This document shows positions 19,719 through 32,235 of a DNA stretch of 64,000 bases, piece by piece. The DNA comes from Hofstenia miamia (lineage: Eukaryota; Xenacoelomorpha; Acoela). The stretch spans positions 1,165,204 through 1,229,203 of the forward strand of contig SCFE01000112.1 of assembly GCA_004352715.1 (NCBI GenBank), written 5' to 3'. Numbering within the stretch: position 1 is the first letter of the stretch; each line of letters begins with the position of its first letter. Both the position numbers and the translations under genes were made by a program. The notes under the pieces are model-generated. The model saw only the letters and a list, made by a program, of their open reading frames with translations. It was not told where the DNA came from and did no database searches.

Positions 19719-22700
19719 TATATATATATAGACTTTCTATTGTTGAAGTGTAATATTTTGTATTTTTCAGATGTTGCAATTTCACTATGTTCGTTGTATG
19801 ATATAATACAATTTAGGATCGCGTTATGTCTACCGCATTTATAATCACAAATTACCTTAAATAATGCTTCACAAATTTATTAGAAAGTAATATATTTTTG
19901 ATAGGTATTAATATCTAGTTTAATTTATACCTAAATATTTATTGATTAATCTGTCATTAACAATCGCATAATTCCAATTGTTTCAGAATGCCACGGCACT
20001 TGACAAATCGTAAATTGACTCCACCCAATTTAGTCACCTCTTTCGACTAAGAGCTTTTTGAAGTAAATTCCAAAAAATCATAGCTAACAGAAAATAAATA
20101 CAATTTAATTTTGAATCGTTATTGACATCTTAGCTGTTGTTCTAAATTAGACTACAGTACATATATTGTCAGAAGTTCAAACTTTGCATTTATAGTAGGA
20201 AACAAATTTTCGTTTCAATAAATATCAACGTATTGAATTTGTAACCCAATTGTAAAAAACTGAAGTTTGAGTTTTTCTCTTTAACACTATTAATGAGAGA
20301 ATACATGTATATGTTTTGTTGGCATTTCTACCTAAAAGTATCAAAAAGGTCTTCACATATTTAATACATGAGTGGATAATATTTCTTCAACGTTTATTTT
20401 GTGGGAGAAAATTTTTTACCAAAAGTGATGTCTGACCATCTTTATAATCAATTTTAAGCTAGTGATATTTTTGAGAAATTTTCTGAAGTTTTGCTGCTTG
20501 ATCCTAAAACCTCTGTTCTTGTTCATGAATGGATTCTATACAAGCTGACGGATAATAATTGCCAACATATTTAAAAAAGAATAAACCTTAAGATTTTCAG
20601 TAGAATGAATTTCTAAAATTGTAAAAAATTGAAGGATTCAATTGAAAAATAAGTCAATTCATATTGCACTTTTAATGAACATAAAGAATATATAAAGTTG
20701 ACTATAAAAGGTTTTGTGAAATTTTTTAATTTTTGGAAATTTTTCTCTTTTTCCATACAATTTAGATATCAGTAGCGTTAAATTACTTATAATGTACTTG
20801 AAATATTCAATAATTTCTTGTTCTCTAGTTAAATTAGCTTTTCTTGATTCAACTAAATGCATCTTTAAACTTATATAGTCTTAGGCAGCGAAATATTAAA
20901 AGAGCTAAGTTTATATGATTGAGGGTGCACTTAAAATAACCAGACAAGTCCTGCAGACCATCATAGTTGTGTGTAAAAAAGGATTAAGGGGTCCATTTTC
21001 ACACAAGGAACTTTCCTCTAGTTCACTTTGGGGACAAGACACATCAACGGTCACCAATCTAGGTAGGCTTGCAAAAGTTGCTAGGGGTAATGACCGACCA
21101 TTTATAAAACTGTTTACGTTTTTTGACTGCAATATTGTCAGAAATGTCAGAAAAGTTTTTCTTGTCATCACAGCAATGCCAAATGTCTTGTAAATGACAT
21201 CGATGCAGTTCACTATAATTATTTTTTATTTATGAATTATTCCAAATATGTCAAATCAGCTGTTGAGCAAAAGCCATTTTTAATTGGCATGTAGCATCCA
21301 ACTTTGAATTTGTAGAATTCTGATGCCAAATCTTTCAGTTATTAAGCCACGTCTTTAAAAGTTTGAATTGTCAGTTTATTATTCAAATGATACGTTTCAA
21401 AGAAATTTCCTAATTGTGTTAAACTTATAGTTGAATACACCCTATTTTTATAAAACTTTGTAGAATTCAGGAAAATTGAAAGCTTCTCATGGCAAATACT
21501 TTCTTGTCCCATGCCTGTATTCTCAGGCTCTTTCATTCGCTTGTTATGATACTCCATTCTACTCTGATATATGCCTTGAAAACTATTAAAATGCTTGTTT
21601 ATAGCAGTAACTCTGTCTTTATAGCAGTAGCTCTTGGTTACTGGGTATCCATGTTACTATTGAACGGTAAAATTTATCATATTATTGCAGATGTGGTAAG
21701 CAGGTGTATTGATTCATACAAATAAATATGTGTAAACTACAATGGATGACTTATGTCCTAGGTGTGCAAACTTTAAAAAACTAAGTCAAATTCAGTGTAG
21801 TCTGGGCTTTCTTTAAGACCCTGAGGTAATCCAAAGTTTTGTGCAAATTGAAGTGGTTCCCTACAGCAAAGAACGTTTTCTTAATCGTGACAAGCACTTT
21901 GCTAAATATATCCTTTTCACAATGCTAATTGCGCGTCTATTTTATAATAAGTAAGTAAACAGAAAGAGTATGTTATGCCGAATTTTGTAAGAAAAATTAA
22001 ATCAATATGGAATAAACAAGATATGCAAACACAAACTTGATATTCAATAATGTTAAATGTTTGTTTTTTTATCACTAAAGAATAGCTGGAATTTTAATAA
22101 AAATTGTATTGCAATAGTAATAAGGATACTCAGGCCTGTACTTCGAAATAATTAACAAGGGAACTCTAAATTTTTACCGAATTTAATTACCCAACAACTA
22201 AAATCGAGCTCCCTCAACAGTACACCCCTGGAAATACTGCAAATTTAATAAAACAATTTAAAAAATTCATCCATCTAAGAATAAAATCTGTACCACATGA
22301 AGACTAATCTAAGATAAATCTTGTTTCCTATACTTAATATCGCATTCCAGAAAAGAAATACAAAATGTAGTTTTGCTAAGCCGTTTCGCCAGTGTGCAAA
22401 ATTTTGAAAACGATAAATTTTACTGTTGTTGATATCTGCGAAATCAAAATTTGATTTTCAAATAATAACTTACGTTAATTTTTATTTAAAATGCTATCAA
22501 TATTTAAATATGAATATACTTTGATGAAAAATCCCACCCACTAATTTTAAGTTGACACAAATACATGTATTATCAAAAAATATTTATTGAAATCATTTGT
22601 ATGTATTTTTGGAAACTAAAAAATTTAAAATAGAATGTTGCTACTATTGTTAGTTTTATTTAAGATAATATTTCCTTTTCCTATATAAAATTTTCCTGCT

Positions 22701-23540
22701 GTATTGGATTTAAAACATAAAATTTTAAAACAATTAAAATAAAAAAATTCTAGACTTTATTAATATTTTGAACTTGTAATAGCTGTGCGTAGAAATTAGA
22801 AATACTTAAAACTTCAAATGACATAAATTCGATGAAAAGAGCTAAATCATTGATGCTCTTCTTAAAACAAACTAGTGCAGATTGAATACAGAGTGCGGCT
22901 TTAACTTTTCAAAATGTTCAATTTAAAAGTTCATGTAAAAATTCCAACAATATAACTTTAATAAGTTGAGTGAAATGGAACATTCAAAGTATTTTTGAAA
23001 TGATTTTTGAAATGCGTTTATAGTATTCAATTGATCAATTGATCTCCTATGTGTTCGAAACTGAATTTTGAAATTTTAAAAAAATTATTTTGTGAACAAA
23101 ATGTGAAATTCATTGAAAAATTCAAAAGCGACGAATATAAATGTACAAATGTAAATTTCTGAGAAAAGTTAGATTACCAAAGGAACTAGAACAACAATGG
23201 ACCACTTTGTCAATGAAACATAAAGAATTTACTATTCCAATTTTAGGTTCATATTTGCATAACCTTTTGCTTAGAAATTATTTTTGGGATTTTTGATGCG
23301 GCATAAGATCAATACGTACAAAAAGCATTAGTAAAATACATGTGCAAATATATATCCATAGTTAGAAATTCAATAAATGAAAATTAAAATTATTGAAGTT
23401 TATTCTTAATACTTCATTGAAGTAAAAAGTGAATTCAATAATTGTAATTGTTCAAAATGGTACAGCAATGTTCTAGTTGATTTGGACGAAAATAGTAAAA
23501 GTCCTCTGAAATATGCTCACAGTTTATATTTTCAAAAAAT
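19719..23540. other. Long non-coding AT-rich stretch
   Basis: No gene supported. Overlapping 92- and 100-codon frames on opposite strands at 20911-21213 sit in a slightly GC-richer patch but show no known motif. They could be a decayed transposon or exon, or chance. Confidence 0.5.
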
Positions 23541-23554
23541 AAGTTATATATTAT

Positions 23555-23716
23555 AAATAAATAAATATATATATACATATATATATATACATATATATAT
23601 ATAATATATGCTATATATAAATACACATAAATATATATATGTATATATATTATGTTATATATAAATACATAATATATAGAATATATACAAATATACATTA
23701 TATATGCTATATATAA

Positions 23717-23753
<37 letters not shown>

Positions 23754-23773
23754 GTTATATATATAAATACGTA

Positions 23774-23815
<42 letters not shown>
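23555..23815. repeat. Complex (TA)n microsatellite cluster
   Basis: Interleaved (TA)n runs with repeated tatataaatacat-type spacers for about 260 bp. Open frames here encode only repeat-derived Tyr/Ile. Confidence 0.9.
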
Positions 23816-23817
<2 letters not shown>

Positions 23818-24374
23818 CTGCATTGAAAATAATTTTTAATACAGTTTATATTTATCATAAATAGTGCTGCACATGTTTTAAAATATAAACAATGTATTGA
23901 AGAAATTTCTAACACAATTTTACAATTTATTACGTCTACACCGCACTGTGAAAAAACAGCATATGCAAGTGCATAATTCTATGGAAGAGATCCCTAAATT
24001 TTTGTAAGAAACTTTTTTCATGAATCTAATGTATAACAAGTTACACCTTTATGCCAAAGAAAATGTCGAATTCTTTGATTGCTAAAGTAAATTTTATAAA
24101 TCTTCAATATTTTTAGCAAGAAATTATTATAAAATATACTTTCACCCTAAGTCAACGACCATTCCTTTAAGTGTATTATTTTTAAATTGTGAGTAGAACT
24201 TCTATATCTAAAGCAGTTGTGGTAAAATAATACGAGGTTAATAATCGAGTGACTTTGTGTGCAATTATATCGCATTTTAAGAAATGCATTGAATAAATCT
24301 CTTCAATTAGCACAAGCAACTTGTCCAACTTTCTTAAGTTTTATCCTAAATAACAGTATGTTTCAAAAAAAACT
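23816..24374. other. Non-coding AT-rich stretch
   Basis: Nothing recognisable. Ends in an A-run that abuts the structured repeat's target duplication. Confidence 0.5.
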
Positions 24375-24385
24375 ACTGCTAGATT

Positions 24386-25121
24386 GGGAACCGAAAGGGC
24401 TATGCCTGAATCGTCCTAGAGAGTAACCTCCTCGTGGTGGTTCCTGGAGAAGCGGAGACGCTGAGCCAATACTTGATGGGCGCGTCGCTTTGCGGAGTCC
24501 CGAACCTAGAGTGGACGTTAAACAATAGGGTATAAGAAGGTGCAACCATGTGTGCTTTGCACATATGGGGGCGGTGACGATGATGTGAGACTGTCTGTTC
24601 TGTGGAGCAGACGGCGACGTCTATGCCCAGAGCCGTAGAGTGCGTCTACGAGGGCAGTTATACAGAGGATTTTCCTCTGTCTCTGGCCTCTAGATAGGCC
24701 TAAGCCAGCATTTGCTGGGCCTTACCTATGAGGGAGCTTTGCTTTGTCATGGGTTTTAGTTATGATCAGACATTCTAAGTTACGGAGATTTTAGGACGTC
24801 ACTTGGTGCTTTGCACTCAAGTGTTAACAAATATCTCCAAAATAATCAGGATCTTTATAACAGGCAGACGGTAGGTGCTCACGAGTTACCTCAGTTAGTA
24901 GCCTTGGTTGGCGAAAGCTGTAGAGAGGCGCAACCCTCTCACGAAGCTCGGCCTTCGGCTTCACTCTCTGCTGATCAGACTCAACACAGATCAGCACTCT
25001 GCGTGCCAGGGGTCGCCAGAGGGCAAGCATGATTAAGCCGGCCTGCACACTTCTAGGGGAAGTGCCAGAGCTGATCTGTTGCCACCCACTCTTCAGTCCG
25101 TTGACTGGTAGAGTAACCCCG
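24386..25121 (-). mobile_element. Structured interspersed repeat, copy 1, with 11-bp target duplication
   Basis: A GC-richer 736-bp block, starting cggggttactct on the minus strand and ending ggttccc, is bounded by a perfect direct repeat actgctagatt (24375-24385 and 25122-25132). It is rich in short hairpins, such as gtgctttgcac, cagcatttgctg and aggcgcaaccctct. A homologous copy lies on the other strand at about 52028-52600, sharing the 5' end, an internal agtgaagccgaaggcc segment, a gccaaccaaggctactaac segment and gtttaacgtcc near the 3' end. No ORF. There is no poly(A) tail beyond a flanking A/T run. It could be a MULE-like MITE (9-11 bp target duplications) or a SINE-like retroposon. Confidence 0.75.
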
Positions 25122-25132
25122 ACTGCTAGATT

Positions 25133-25941
25133 ATGAAAATTTATATTTAAAAGTAGCAAAAAAGTTTTAAAGGTTCTTTATCATCATTAAATTATGTCAT
25201 CTATAAATTTAATGAACATAATTATATTTTAGAAGCATACTCCAGCTTTAACAATAATAACTTTATAGGTATTACAGGCGTTAAGTAATAATCTACTGTA
25301 CAAATTTTCTTTGTGATTTTGAAAAATACTGTGCCTTAACAAACTATATGCATCTATTTATTTATTTTTTATCTTGTATGAACCTTAGGATAAAAAAATC
25401 CTGGAAAATGGGTATGCAAAGCAGTAATTGCGACCCTTTGTGTAAATAGTTCTCTTTAAGCACTATAAACCAAGCGCATATATGCCTAAATTTGAAATGC
25501 AATATCCTTATTTTGCTATTCCTAAATTAGGAATGACATTGTATAAAGAAGAACGCTTTCCATTCTCGTTAACCATTGTCGAAAAGGTAAAATGAGGTAA
25601 TTTAATAGGAAAATCGAAACAAATATGTTATAATTGCAATTTACATGGGTGCAAAACAACACAACATTTTGTATTTCCATTGTAAAAAATGATTTTAAAA
25701 TCCTTAAGTAAAAATAATTAACATTTTATTTACAATAAAATTTATATTTTTATAAACTTAAGCCTGGTGTAACTTTAAAGGTATTATTATTTTTATTATG
25801 AGATTATGAAATTTAGTTTTTTGTACCAATTGCAGTTTTGCTTTAAGCAATATTCTATTAGACAGTATAAATGGTTTATTGGCTTGGTATCTCCTTACAA
25901 TAACGATGTTAGTCACAGTACCATAATGTATATATATATAT
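25133..25941. other. Non-coding AT-rich stretch
   Basis: Nothing recognisable; probably part of an intron of the GPCR gene downstream. Ends in (TA)n. Confidence 0.45.
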
Positions 25942-26126
25942 NNNNNNNNNNNNNNNNNNNNNNNNNNNNNNNNNNNNNNNNNNNNNNNNNNNNNNNNNNN
26001 NNNNNNNNNNNNNNNNNNNNNNNNNNNNNNNNNNNNNNNNNNNNNNNNNNNNNNNNNNNNNNNNNNNNNNNNNNNNNNNNNNNNNNNNNNNNNNNNNNNN
26101 NNNNNNNNNNNNNNNNNNNNNNNNNN
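25942..26126. other. Assembly gap, 185 N, in (TA)n
   Basis: N run inside a TA microsatellite a short way upstream of the GPCR exon. Confidence 0.99.
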
Positions 26127-26187
26127 TATATATATATATATATATATATGTAAATGTAAATGATTCTTTTCTATTATTAATTCTCAG

Positions 26188-26747
26188 CATTATCTGCTTC
26201 GTTTAGAAAGGAAACAATTATTTGTTGCATCGTGCTATGGATTAGTGGGCTCGTCATCTCAATACCAATGATGTTGTATTCAACACTTGATCAAAGTTTA
26301 TTCACAGGAAAGTCTCTGCAATGTAGAAGCGATTGGCCACATTTTCAAATGGAACAGGCATACATCGCTGCTTTGTTCGTGATGGACTATCCTCTTCCGG
26401 GGATTCTTATCGCCACCACATATGTATTAGTTATCCGTACACTCAGAAATGCCAAGATTAGACGTCATAGAAACTTGGTGACGAAGATGGTATTTATCAT
26501 AATCCTTGTATTTATGCTCTCATACTTTCCATTTTGGGTGTGCATACTAGTCGAGAACTTCTCCACTGCATTTAAGACTTTGGAAATGCCCATCCTCGTC
26601 AAAATAAAGTTCCTAAGTATGGCCACTGTGTACTGCAATGCGGTCGCAAATCCATTTCTCTATGTCATGTTCTCGGTTAAGTTCCGTCGCACCCTGCGGA
26701 AAATGTGGACAAAACGGTCTCTTTATGATGTCATTCAGTTGCGATGA
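26188..26747 (+). CDS. Class A GPCR, last coding exon (TM4-TM7), neuropeptide-receptor-like
   Basis: An acceptor (ttctcag, AG at 26186-26187) opens a phase-1 exon reading LSASFRKE, then TM4 (VLWISGLVISIP, with the conserved Trp), an extracellular loop 2 containing a Cys and DWP, TM5 (DYPLPGILIATTYVLVI), a basic loop 3, TM6 (VFIIILVFMLSYFPFW), TM7 with NPFLY (the NPxxY motif) and helix 8 (KFRRTLRKM), ending at a TGA. The Cys..(x)DWP loop resembles peptide receptors of the NPY/NPFF/tachykinin class, but the ligand cannot be assigned. TM1-TM3 and the DRY motif must lie in upstream exons, perhaps in or beyond a gap. TM6 reads SYFP where CWxP is usual. An aataaa at about 26925 could serve as poly(A) signal. 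Confidence 0.85.
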
Positions 26748-26750
26748 AAC

Positions 26751-27466
26751 TCCACTTCGTCTGTTGTTGAAATTAGTTGTTAGTATTCGTAAATATATGT
26801 GAACTTGTATTGTTCAACGTTTATTGGATTGACATCATTAAGATTATCTTCTACAATACATCAATATCATAAAAGCAAATTCAGCTTCCTTTGAATTATC
26901 GTCGATGGATTTAGGAAAGTCTTAAATAAATCAAATATTCAATTGTTTTAATTCTTTATTTCATTTGAATTTATACAATGACTTTTGAAATATTTTGCAT
27001 GCTGTGTACACACCTTCAAATCATTAATGGCGAAAACTCATCGGCAAGTAAAATCGAAGAACCTGCATTTTTGCGATTGTTTTTGAATAGTTAAAATGCG
27101 GAATATAAATGGGCACCGGGCATTGTAAGATAAACGGGCACAGGGCCGGCACGGCAGCGTTAAACCTAAAAATACAAAACACTAATCTCTGGGGCAATGA
27201 GTATTCGGATCAATGGGTCACCGTGTTTGAGAATGTTACACAATGGTCACTCTGAAAAAACACAAAAAACACATTGAAATATAAATGATTATAACTTGTA
27301 ATGGCTTAGTTAGTAATTTACTCTTAGAATTAACACCGATTTCTGTGAAGGGTGCCGCCGCAAAGGTTACAGTTTTCTAAGGCCGGTTCTGTACAGAAAT
27401 ATCATGAGTTGCTGCATACTTTAAATGTAGTGTACAAAAACAGTTTTAACAAAATAGTGCTATAAT
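26751..27466. other. 3' UTR and intergenic stretch
   Basis: Contains a candidate poly(A) signal near 26925 for the GPCR. A slightly GC-richer patch at 27090-27200 shows no gene. Confidence 0.5.
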
Positions 27467-28590
27467 CCCTAGTAACATGAAGGTGTCTTTTGGACGTCCT
27501 TATGTTAACATTTATAGCCGTCCAAAAGACGTCAATATCTGTCCTCATAATGGACACAAAAACGACGTGATTTGCTAATACACAAAATGTTATTCATTAT
27601 TTGCCACAAACTTTTTGTATGAAGTTATTTAATTGTGATATCTTTACAACATTTGATTTTTGTAACCATGCTTTTGAAATTTACTCACAATCACGCTTCC
27701 TACTCATTTTGTTCACATACACCATCATTATTATAATTTATAAAGAAGTCTCTTATAATAGAAATTTTGACACTTAAATATCACTTTTGTANTATTTAAT
27801 TGTGATATCTTTCACAACATGTGATTTTGTAACCATGGTTTTGAAATTTACTCACAATCACGCTTCCTACTCATTTTGTTCACAAACACCATCATTATTA
27901 TAATTTATAAAGAAGTCTCTTATAATAGAAATGTTGACACTTAAATATCACTTTTGTAAAGGTGCAAAATTTTTTATGTATTTGCTTTTTCATTAATTTC
28001 ACTATTATGCATTTATTCACTTTTTATTAATATTTACATTGTAAGGTATTGTTGAAGTCAAAATATATATTTGCATAAATCATTCCAACCTGTGTAAAAT
28101 ATTTATGATTTAAATTAATGCATGTTTATCTTAAAAAATGGAATAATTCATTCAATCATTAATTTTCTATTCAATATTACGTCACATTAATGATTAAACT
28201 TTGTTTAGAAACGTTAATATTTTTATGAAAAATAGCAAGGAATAAAAAATTTTCAACGATTCCAAGAGTGAAATTAGATTGTGTCAAAAGTAAAGCTATT
28301 AAATTCTTCTTTATAAATGACAATAAGGCATATTTTGTATTTGAAACTACTAGATGTTTGATTGTGTTTAAATATTAAGAATTTCAGTAATAACAAACAT
28401 AGGTGGTAAATGTTATCAGATTAAGTTACCTTACTTCATTTGAAAGGGTTTTGAAAAATCATGAATAATACTTTATTTATTCGCAAATCATGTTGTTTTT
28501 GAGTCCATTATGAGGACAGATATTGACGTCTTTTGGATGGCTATAAATGTTGAATTAATGATGTCCAAAGACAAGTTCATGTTACTAGGG
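27467..28590. mobile_element. MITE-like element with TIRs over 130 bp
   Basis: The left end (ccctagtaacatgaa) and the inverted right end are near-identical, and the similarity continues inward for more than 130 bp, including tttatagcc, tccaaaagacgtcaatatct and gtcctcataatgga. Total length is 1,124 bp and no transposase is visible. The right terminus ends ctaggg followed by TTAA, piggyBac-like in appearance, but the left flank is TAAT, so the target duplication is unproven. The interior is artificially lengthened by an assembly duplication around an N at 27792. Confidence 0.75.
27626..27959. repeat. Direct duplication (about 166 bp) around a single N: probable assembly artefact
   Basis: 27626-27791 and 27793-27959 are nearly the same sequence (a few substitutions, and atacacc against aaacacc) separated by one N at 27792. 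This is the pattern of two haplotype contig ends joined without merging. Confidence 0.85.
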
Positions 28591-28592
28591 TT

Positions 28593-28961
28593 AACATTAA
28601 AAAAACTTTCAACTGGTATGAACACAATTTCCATTATATTGCATTTACAGAAGGAAACCTTACAAATGAACAAATGATGACTTTTGTTGAATCTCTGAAT
28701 TTATCATGTAGAAAGGAAGCAGCATTTTGGGCATGTGATAGAATGAACTGTGAGTTTTTAAGTTGTTTAATTTCTCAACCTGTTGAAAATTTACTTGATT
28801 ATAATTATTGATATCCACAAAACTATGAAAATTCTACAGACAGTATAAAAGACTATTATAAATTTGTATGTCACATGAACACTCTACAAGGTATATTATT
28901 ATCCCCATGTACTAATAATAATCATTGTAAATTTAAGAAATTTGTTGTGAAACCATTGTAG
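28593..28961 (+). pseudogene. Unidentified decayed coding segment
   Basis: A single frame stays open for about 122 codons apart from one TGA, in DNA rich in T and A, and reads with Cys and aromatic residues (for example RKEAAFWACDRMNCEF). It begins directly after the right TIR of the MITE-like element and ends at TAG. I do not recognise it. Codons are AT-biased and Arg appears only as AGA. It could be a transposon or exon remnant, or chance. Confidence 0.3.
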
Positions 28962-31017
28962 CTAATAATTAATCATTTTTGTTTTCCTGTCTATTTATTA
29001 TCAATTTATCAAACATATTTCACTAGTACATGTAGAATGCATCTGTGAAAGCATGTATTTATATTTTAAAAATTATTTTTACTTGGAAATATTTATTGAT
29101 TAAAAAAGTTTTTATTTTTGCAATTGACATATGTGTTGTCTGTGAAACAAGTATTTTTCTCAATGTTTTTGCTTGAAAATAATTATTAGTTACAACTTTT
29201 ATGGAAAAAATAGAAATAAAATATAATTCCAAAAATGTAAATTTTTTGCATATATAAAAATTGTTACAAATTTCCTCAACCTCTATGTGTATAAAAAAAT
29301 TGGTTACATTTTATACAATAGACTGCAGCAAAATAGAATATATTCCAATGACGTCAGAGATAATCAGAGAGCCAAAGTACACAATTACATAATAGCCATG
29401 CCAGGCATCCCCACCAAGGTCATAAGGTCATTTGTGTAATGTAATGGACTTGGATTAATACTACTCTTAGGCATAAAATAACAGAGCTCAATACTTTTAC
29501 ATTACTGTCAGAAAAATCAATTTGTAAAACTTGATCAATCTTTGATTTCTTGGAATAATCTATATTGTGAATGCAGAGTTGCTCAAACTATCATAAATAT
29601 CCAGAAGTACTAAATATATTTCTTTTATGGTGTTTTCACGAACTTAATATAAATTTTGCCCAGTTTTTCTAAAGAAACAATTTATACTTTTAAAAAGATA
29701 GAACCTTTTCAAGAAATATCCTAAAATATAGAGCTTTATCTAAGAGGCTCTCACAATATGTACCATAAAATATTCATAAGTTTGTTCATTAAGCTCTAAA
29801 TTATGCCTTTGTAGCGTGTTAGGTGCCTAAGCAAACCTTTGAAATAGTCGAAGATACCTATTTTATCATTGTGAAGCATCTAGCATGGCCTGAATCTTCC
29901 AAATGAAGGTATGTCTTCTTTTGAGTTTTACAGTGATTTAAGCATGCATTATATTTTTAAATATTAACTGTTAGTTACTTGCTTGAAATTTTTAAAGGGA
30001 AGCTTTGTTTTCTTCAAGTGATGAAATGTCAGGTCTGTTTAACAATATTCCTTTGAAAAGTTTGGCCTTACTTCAATATCTTTATTAGCAAAAATATTAA
30101 TAGATTTGCTTGTTTTAAAATGCTGAATTGAAGCCACATATATTTATTTTAGAATTTTCTTATAAAGCAAATTTTTACTTAACAGGAGGGCAGCTTCAAT
30201 ATTTTTATAATTTACCATTTAAATTTATAATTGTTTTCATCACATAAAATTACACTTCTGCCTTTTTGTACTTTCAAAAATACACTTTTCCTTCTAATGA
30301 ATTTAAAATTTGTTTTGTTTATATAAAAATGTTTGTTGATATAAAGAGACTTGGCAATTTGATTAATCTGCATTATTTTTTATTAAGCAAATCTAAGAAG
30401 AGGTAGGAAGTGATATTAGAAATATGAATTTTTAATAAACAGCTTCCAAATTCTTTGTTGAAATAGTCTCAGATGGAATCTGGTATGACAAAAATGAAGA
30501 TCATATCATGAAGTAAGCTTGTTCAAAGCAAAATCTAGACTGCAAACTTTTAGTGTATTCACATGTAAATCTTAGTTTCATTCAATACACTAACATTGGT
30601 TACATGGTTACAAAATTGCATATACATAGAAAAACTTCACTTATGGCAACCTCAGCAATGTAATATTCACATATAATTCCTTTTGCTGAGCAAAACCAAA
30701 TGGGAACAATTGCTATAAAATATAGTTTACTTGGAGAAACATGACAAAACAATTTTGTAGATATAAAATTGAAGCCCTGCTTAAATGTAAAAACACTTTT
30801 TACATTCTAACAGAACTATAGAATTTTGTCAGGTAAAAACTAAATAAATGGGTGTTATATTACTGAATAAGTAAATAGAGAATTGTAGAAAGCCTCTAAA
30901 GAACACAAACTTGAATCTTTTATAGAGGAAAGCTGTAATGGTTATTCTTAGCAGTTTCATGCTCATTTAAAGCTTTTGAATAGTTGTTAACTTCAGGCTT
31001 TAGTATTGTATTGATAT
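28962..31017. other. Non-coding, AT-rich, strongly CpG-poor stretch
   Basis: No coding region supported. Very few CG dinucleotides are present; TG and CA are abundant. Confidence 0.55.
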
Positions 31018-32235
31018 TGTAGCATCTGCTACCAAGCATTGATGTGGGTTAAATGATTCTGTAAATTATTATTCCCTATTCTATTCTTGTAGGGATGTAC
31101 CCATATTAGCTATTTTCTGCATGCATTTTTGTTAATTTCCACTTAACTGAAATAACTGAATACTGTTTAGGTACTTTGCCATTATAGCACTTCTCTGTGA
31201 TTGGTGTATATGTGGCCTCAGGCTATGTGGCCTCAGGCAATCACCTCACTCATGTTTACCTCNNNNNNNNNNNNNNNNNGCCATTATAGCACTTCTCTGT
31301 GATTGGTGTATATGTGGCCTCAGGCTGACTCCAATCTCTGAATCACCTCACTCATGTTTCCATCACTGAATTAAGTAGCTCCCAACCTCAGCTCAATGAA
31401 GTTCTTATGTGTTCCCTTTCCTAACTCAGTGTAGTTCTCAATTCTAGTTGTAACTGACCCAAACTCAATTTGTAATGTGTATCTATATCACTTTGCAACC
31501 TTGCAATGTCACTAGCTGCTTAATAATTATTACTTCAGCCATTACCAAAAACTATTGGCTTTAGATAAGTTAATTATAATAAGTTATATAATAACTTGCA
31601 GCTTCCTACCTTACATTTAAATAACAATTATACATGCTCAGTCTATTTATCAGTCTATTATGGGTAGGCTATCCAGCTCCTTTTTTGCCAATGTTAATTA
31701 TTAGTTACATGTAACCAATCAAATCAATAGCCAGCTAAACAGAGAAAAACTCCTATTCATATACCTAACATAAATGCAGGTTCATGGTTTGGATCAAGGA
31801 CCCTTGAGTTGCTCCCAATATGTGCCCAAACCACTACTACTGCATTTACTGTTTAGCTTGACATTCTGTATAAATAAGCAAACTGATATAAAATCTAACA
31901 ATAAGATTTTCAAAGAATTTACTTCAATAATTTCCAAAATGATTTCTTACCTATTTATAGTTAACTTTCAAAAAGTACCTGTCATTTGAAATATAAATTT
32001 GCATTGTCTGCCAAAATGGCTAAAAATAATGGAAGTGAATTCGCCCCCTTCATTTGGTCAAAATTTGACAACAAGTACTAATTTACTATGTTATTACTTG
32101 GTTGCATTTACAAAGATAATCTGATAATTAAACTTAAATTGTTTTTCTAATTAATAATCATAATTTGATCTTAGTTTCAACTAATCATCTGATCTTCTTT
32201 CTTATTAGCAGCATTATGCTTTGGATTATGCTACA
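31018..32235 (-). repeat. Old, CpG-decayed copy (C) of a copia-type LTR
   Basis: Begins TGTAGCATCTGC and ends GGATTATGCTACA. It aligns in the same orientation along its length with the LTR copies at 37858 and 42822: gttgtaactgac, cctcagctcaa, gagaaaaactcct, tggc/tgga..caaggaccct and the terminal ggat..tgctaca are shared. Differences are often CG in the younger copies against TG or CA here. A 17-N gap with a flanking direct duplication lies inside it (31263-31279). No matching internal region was found adjacent. Confidence 0.7.
31178..31363. repeat. Duplication around a 17-N gap: probable assembly artefact
   Basis: The phrase gccattatagcacttctctg and the next sequence are present both left (from 31178) and right (from 31280) of the N run at 31263-31279. 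Confidence 0.8.

Noticed and set aside
20911-21213. Overlapping open frames on both strands (92 and 100 codons)
   Set aside because: No known motif, no splice context, and mirrored frames suggest chance; left as unassigned.
24386-25121. rRNA or tRNA gene cluster, because of GC content and hairpins
   Set aside because: No recognisable rRNA core or cloverleaf; the 11-bp target duplication and second copy indicate a mobile repeat.
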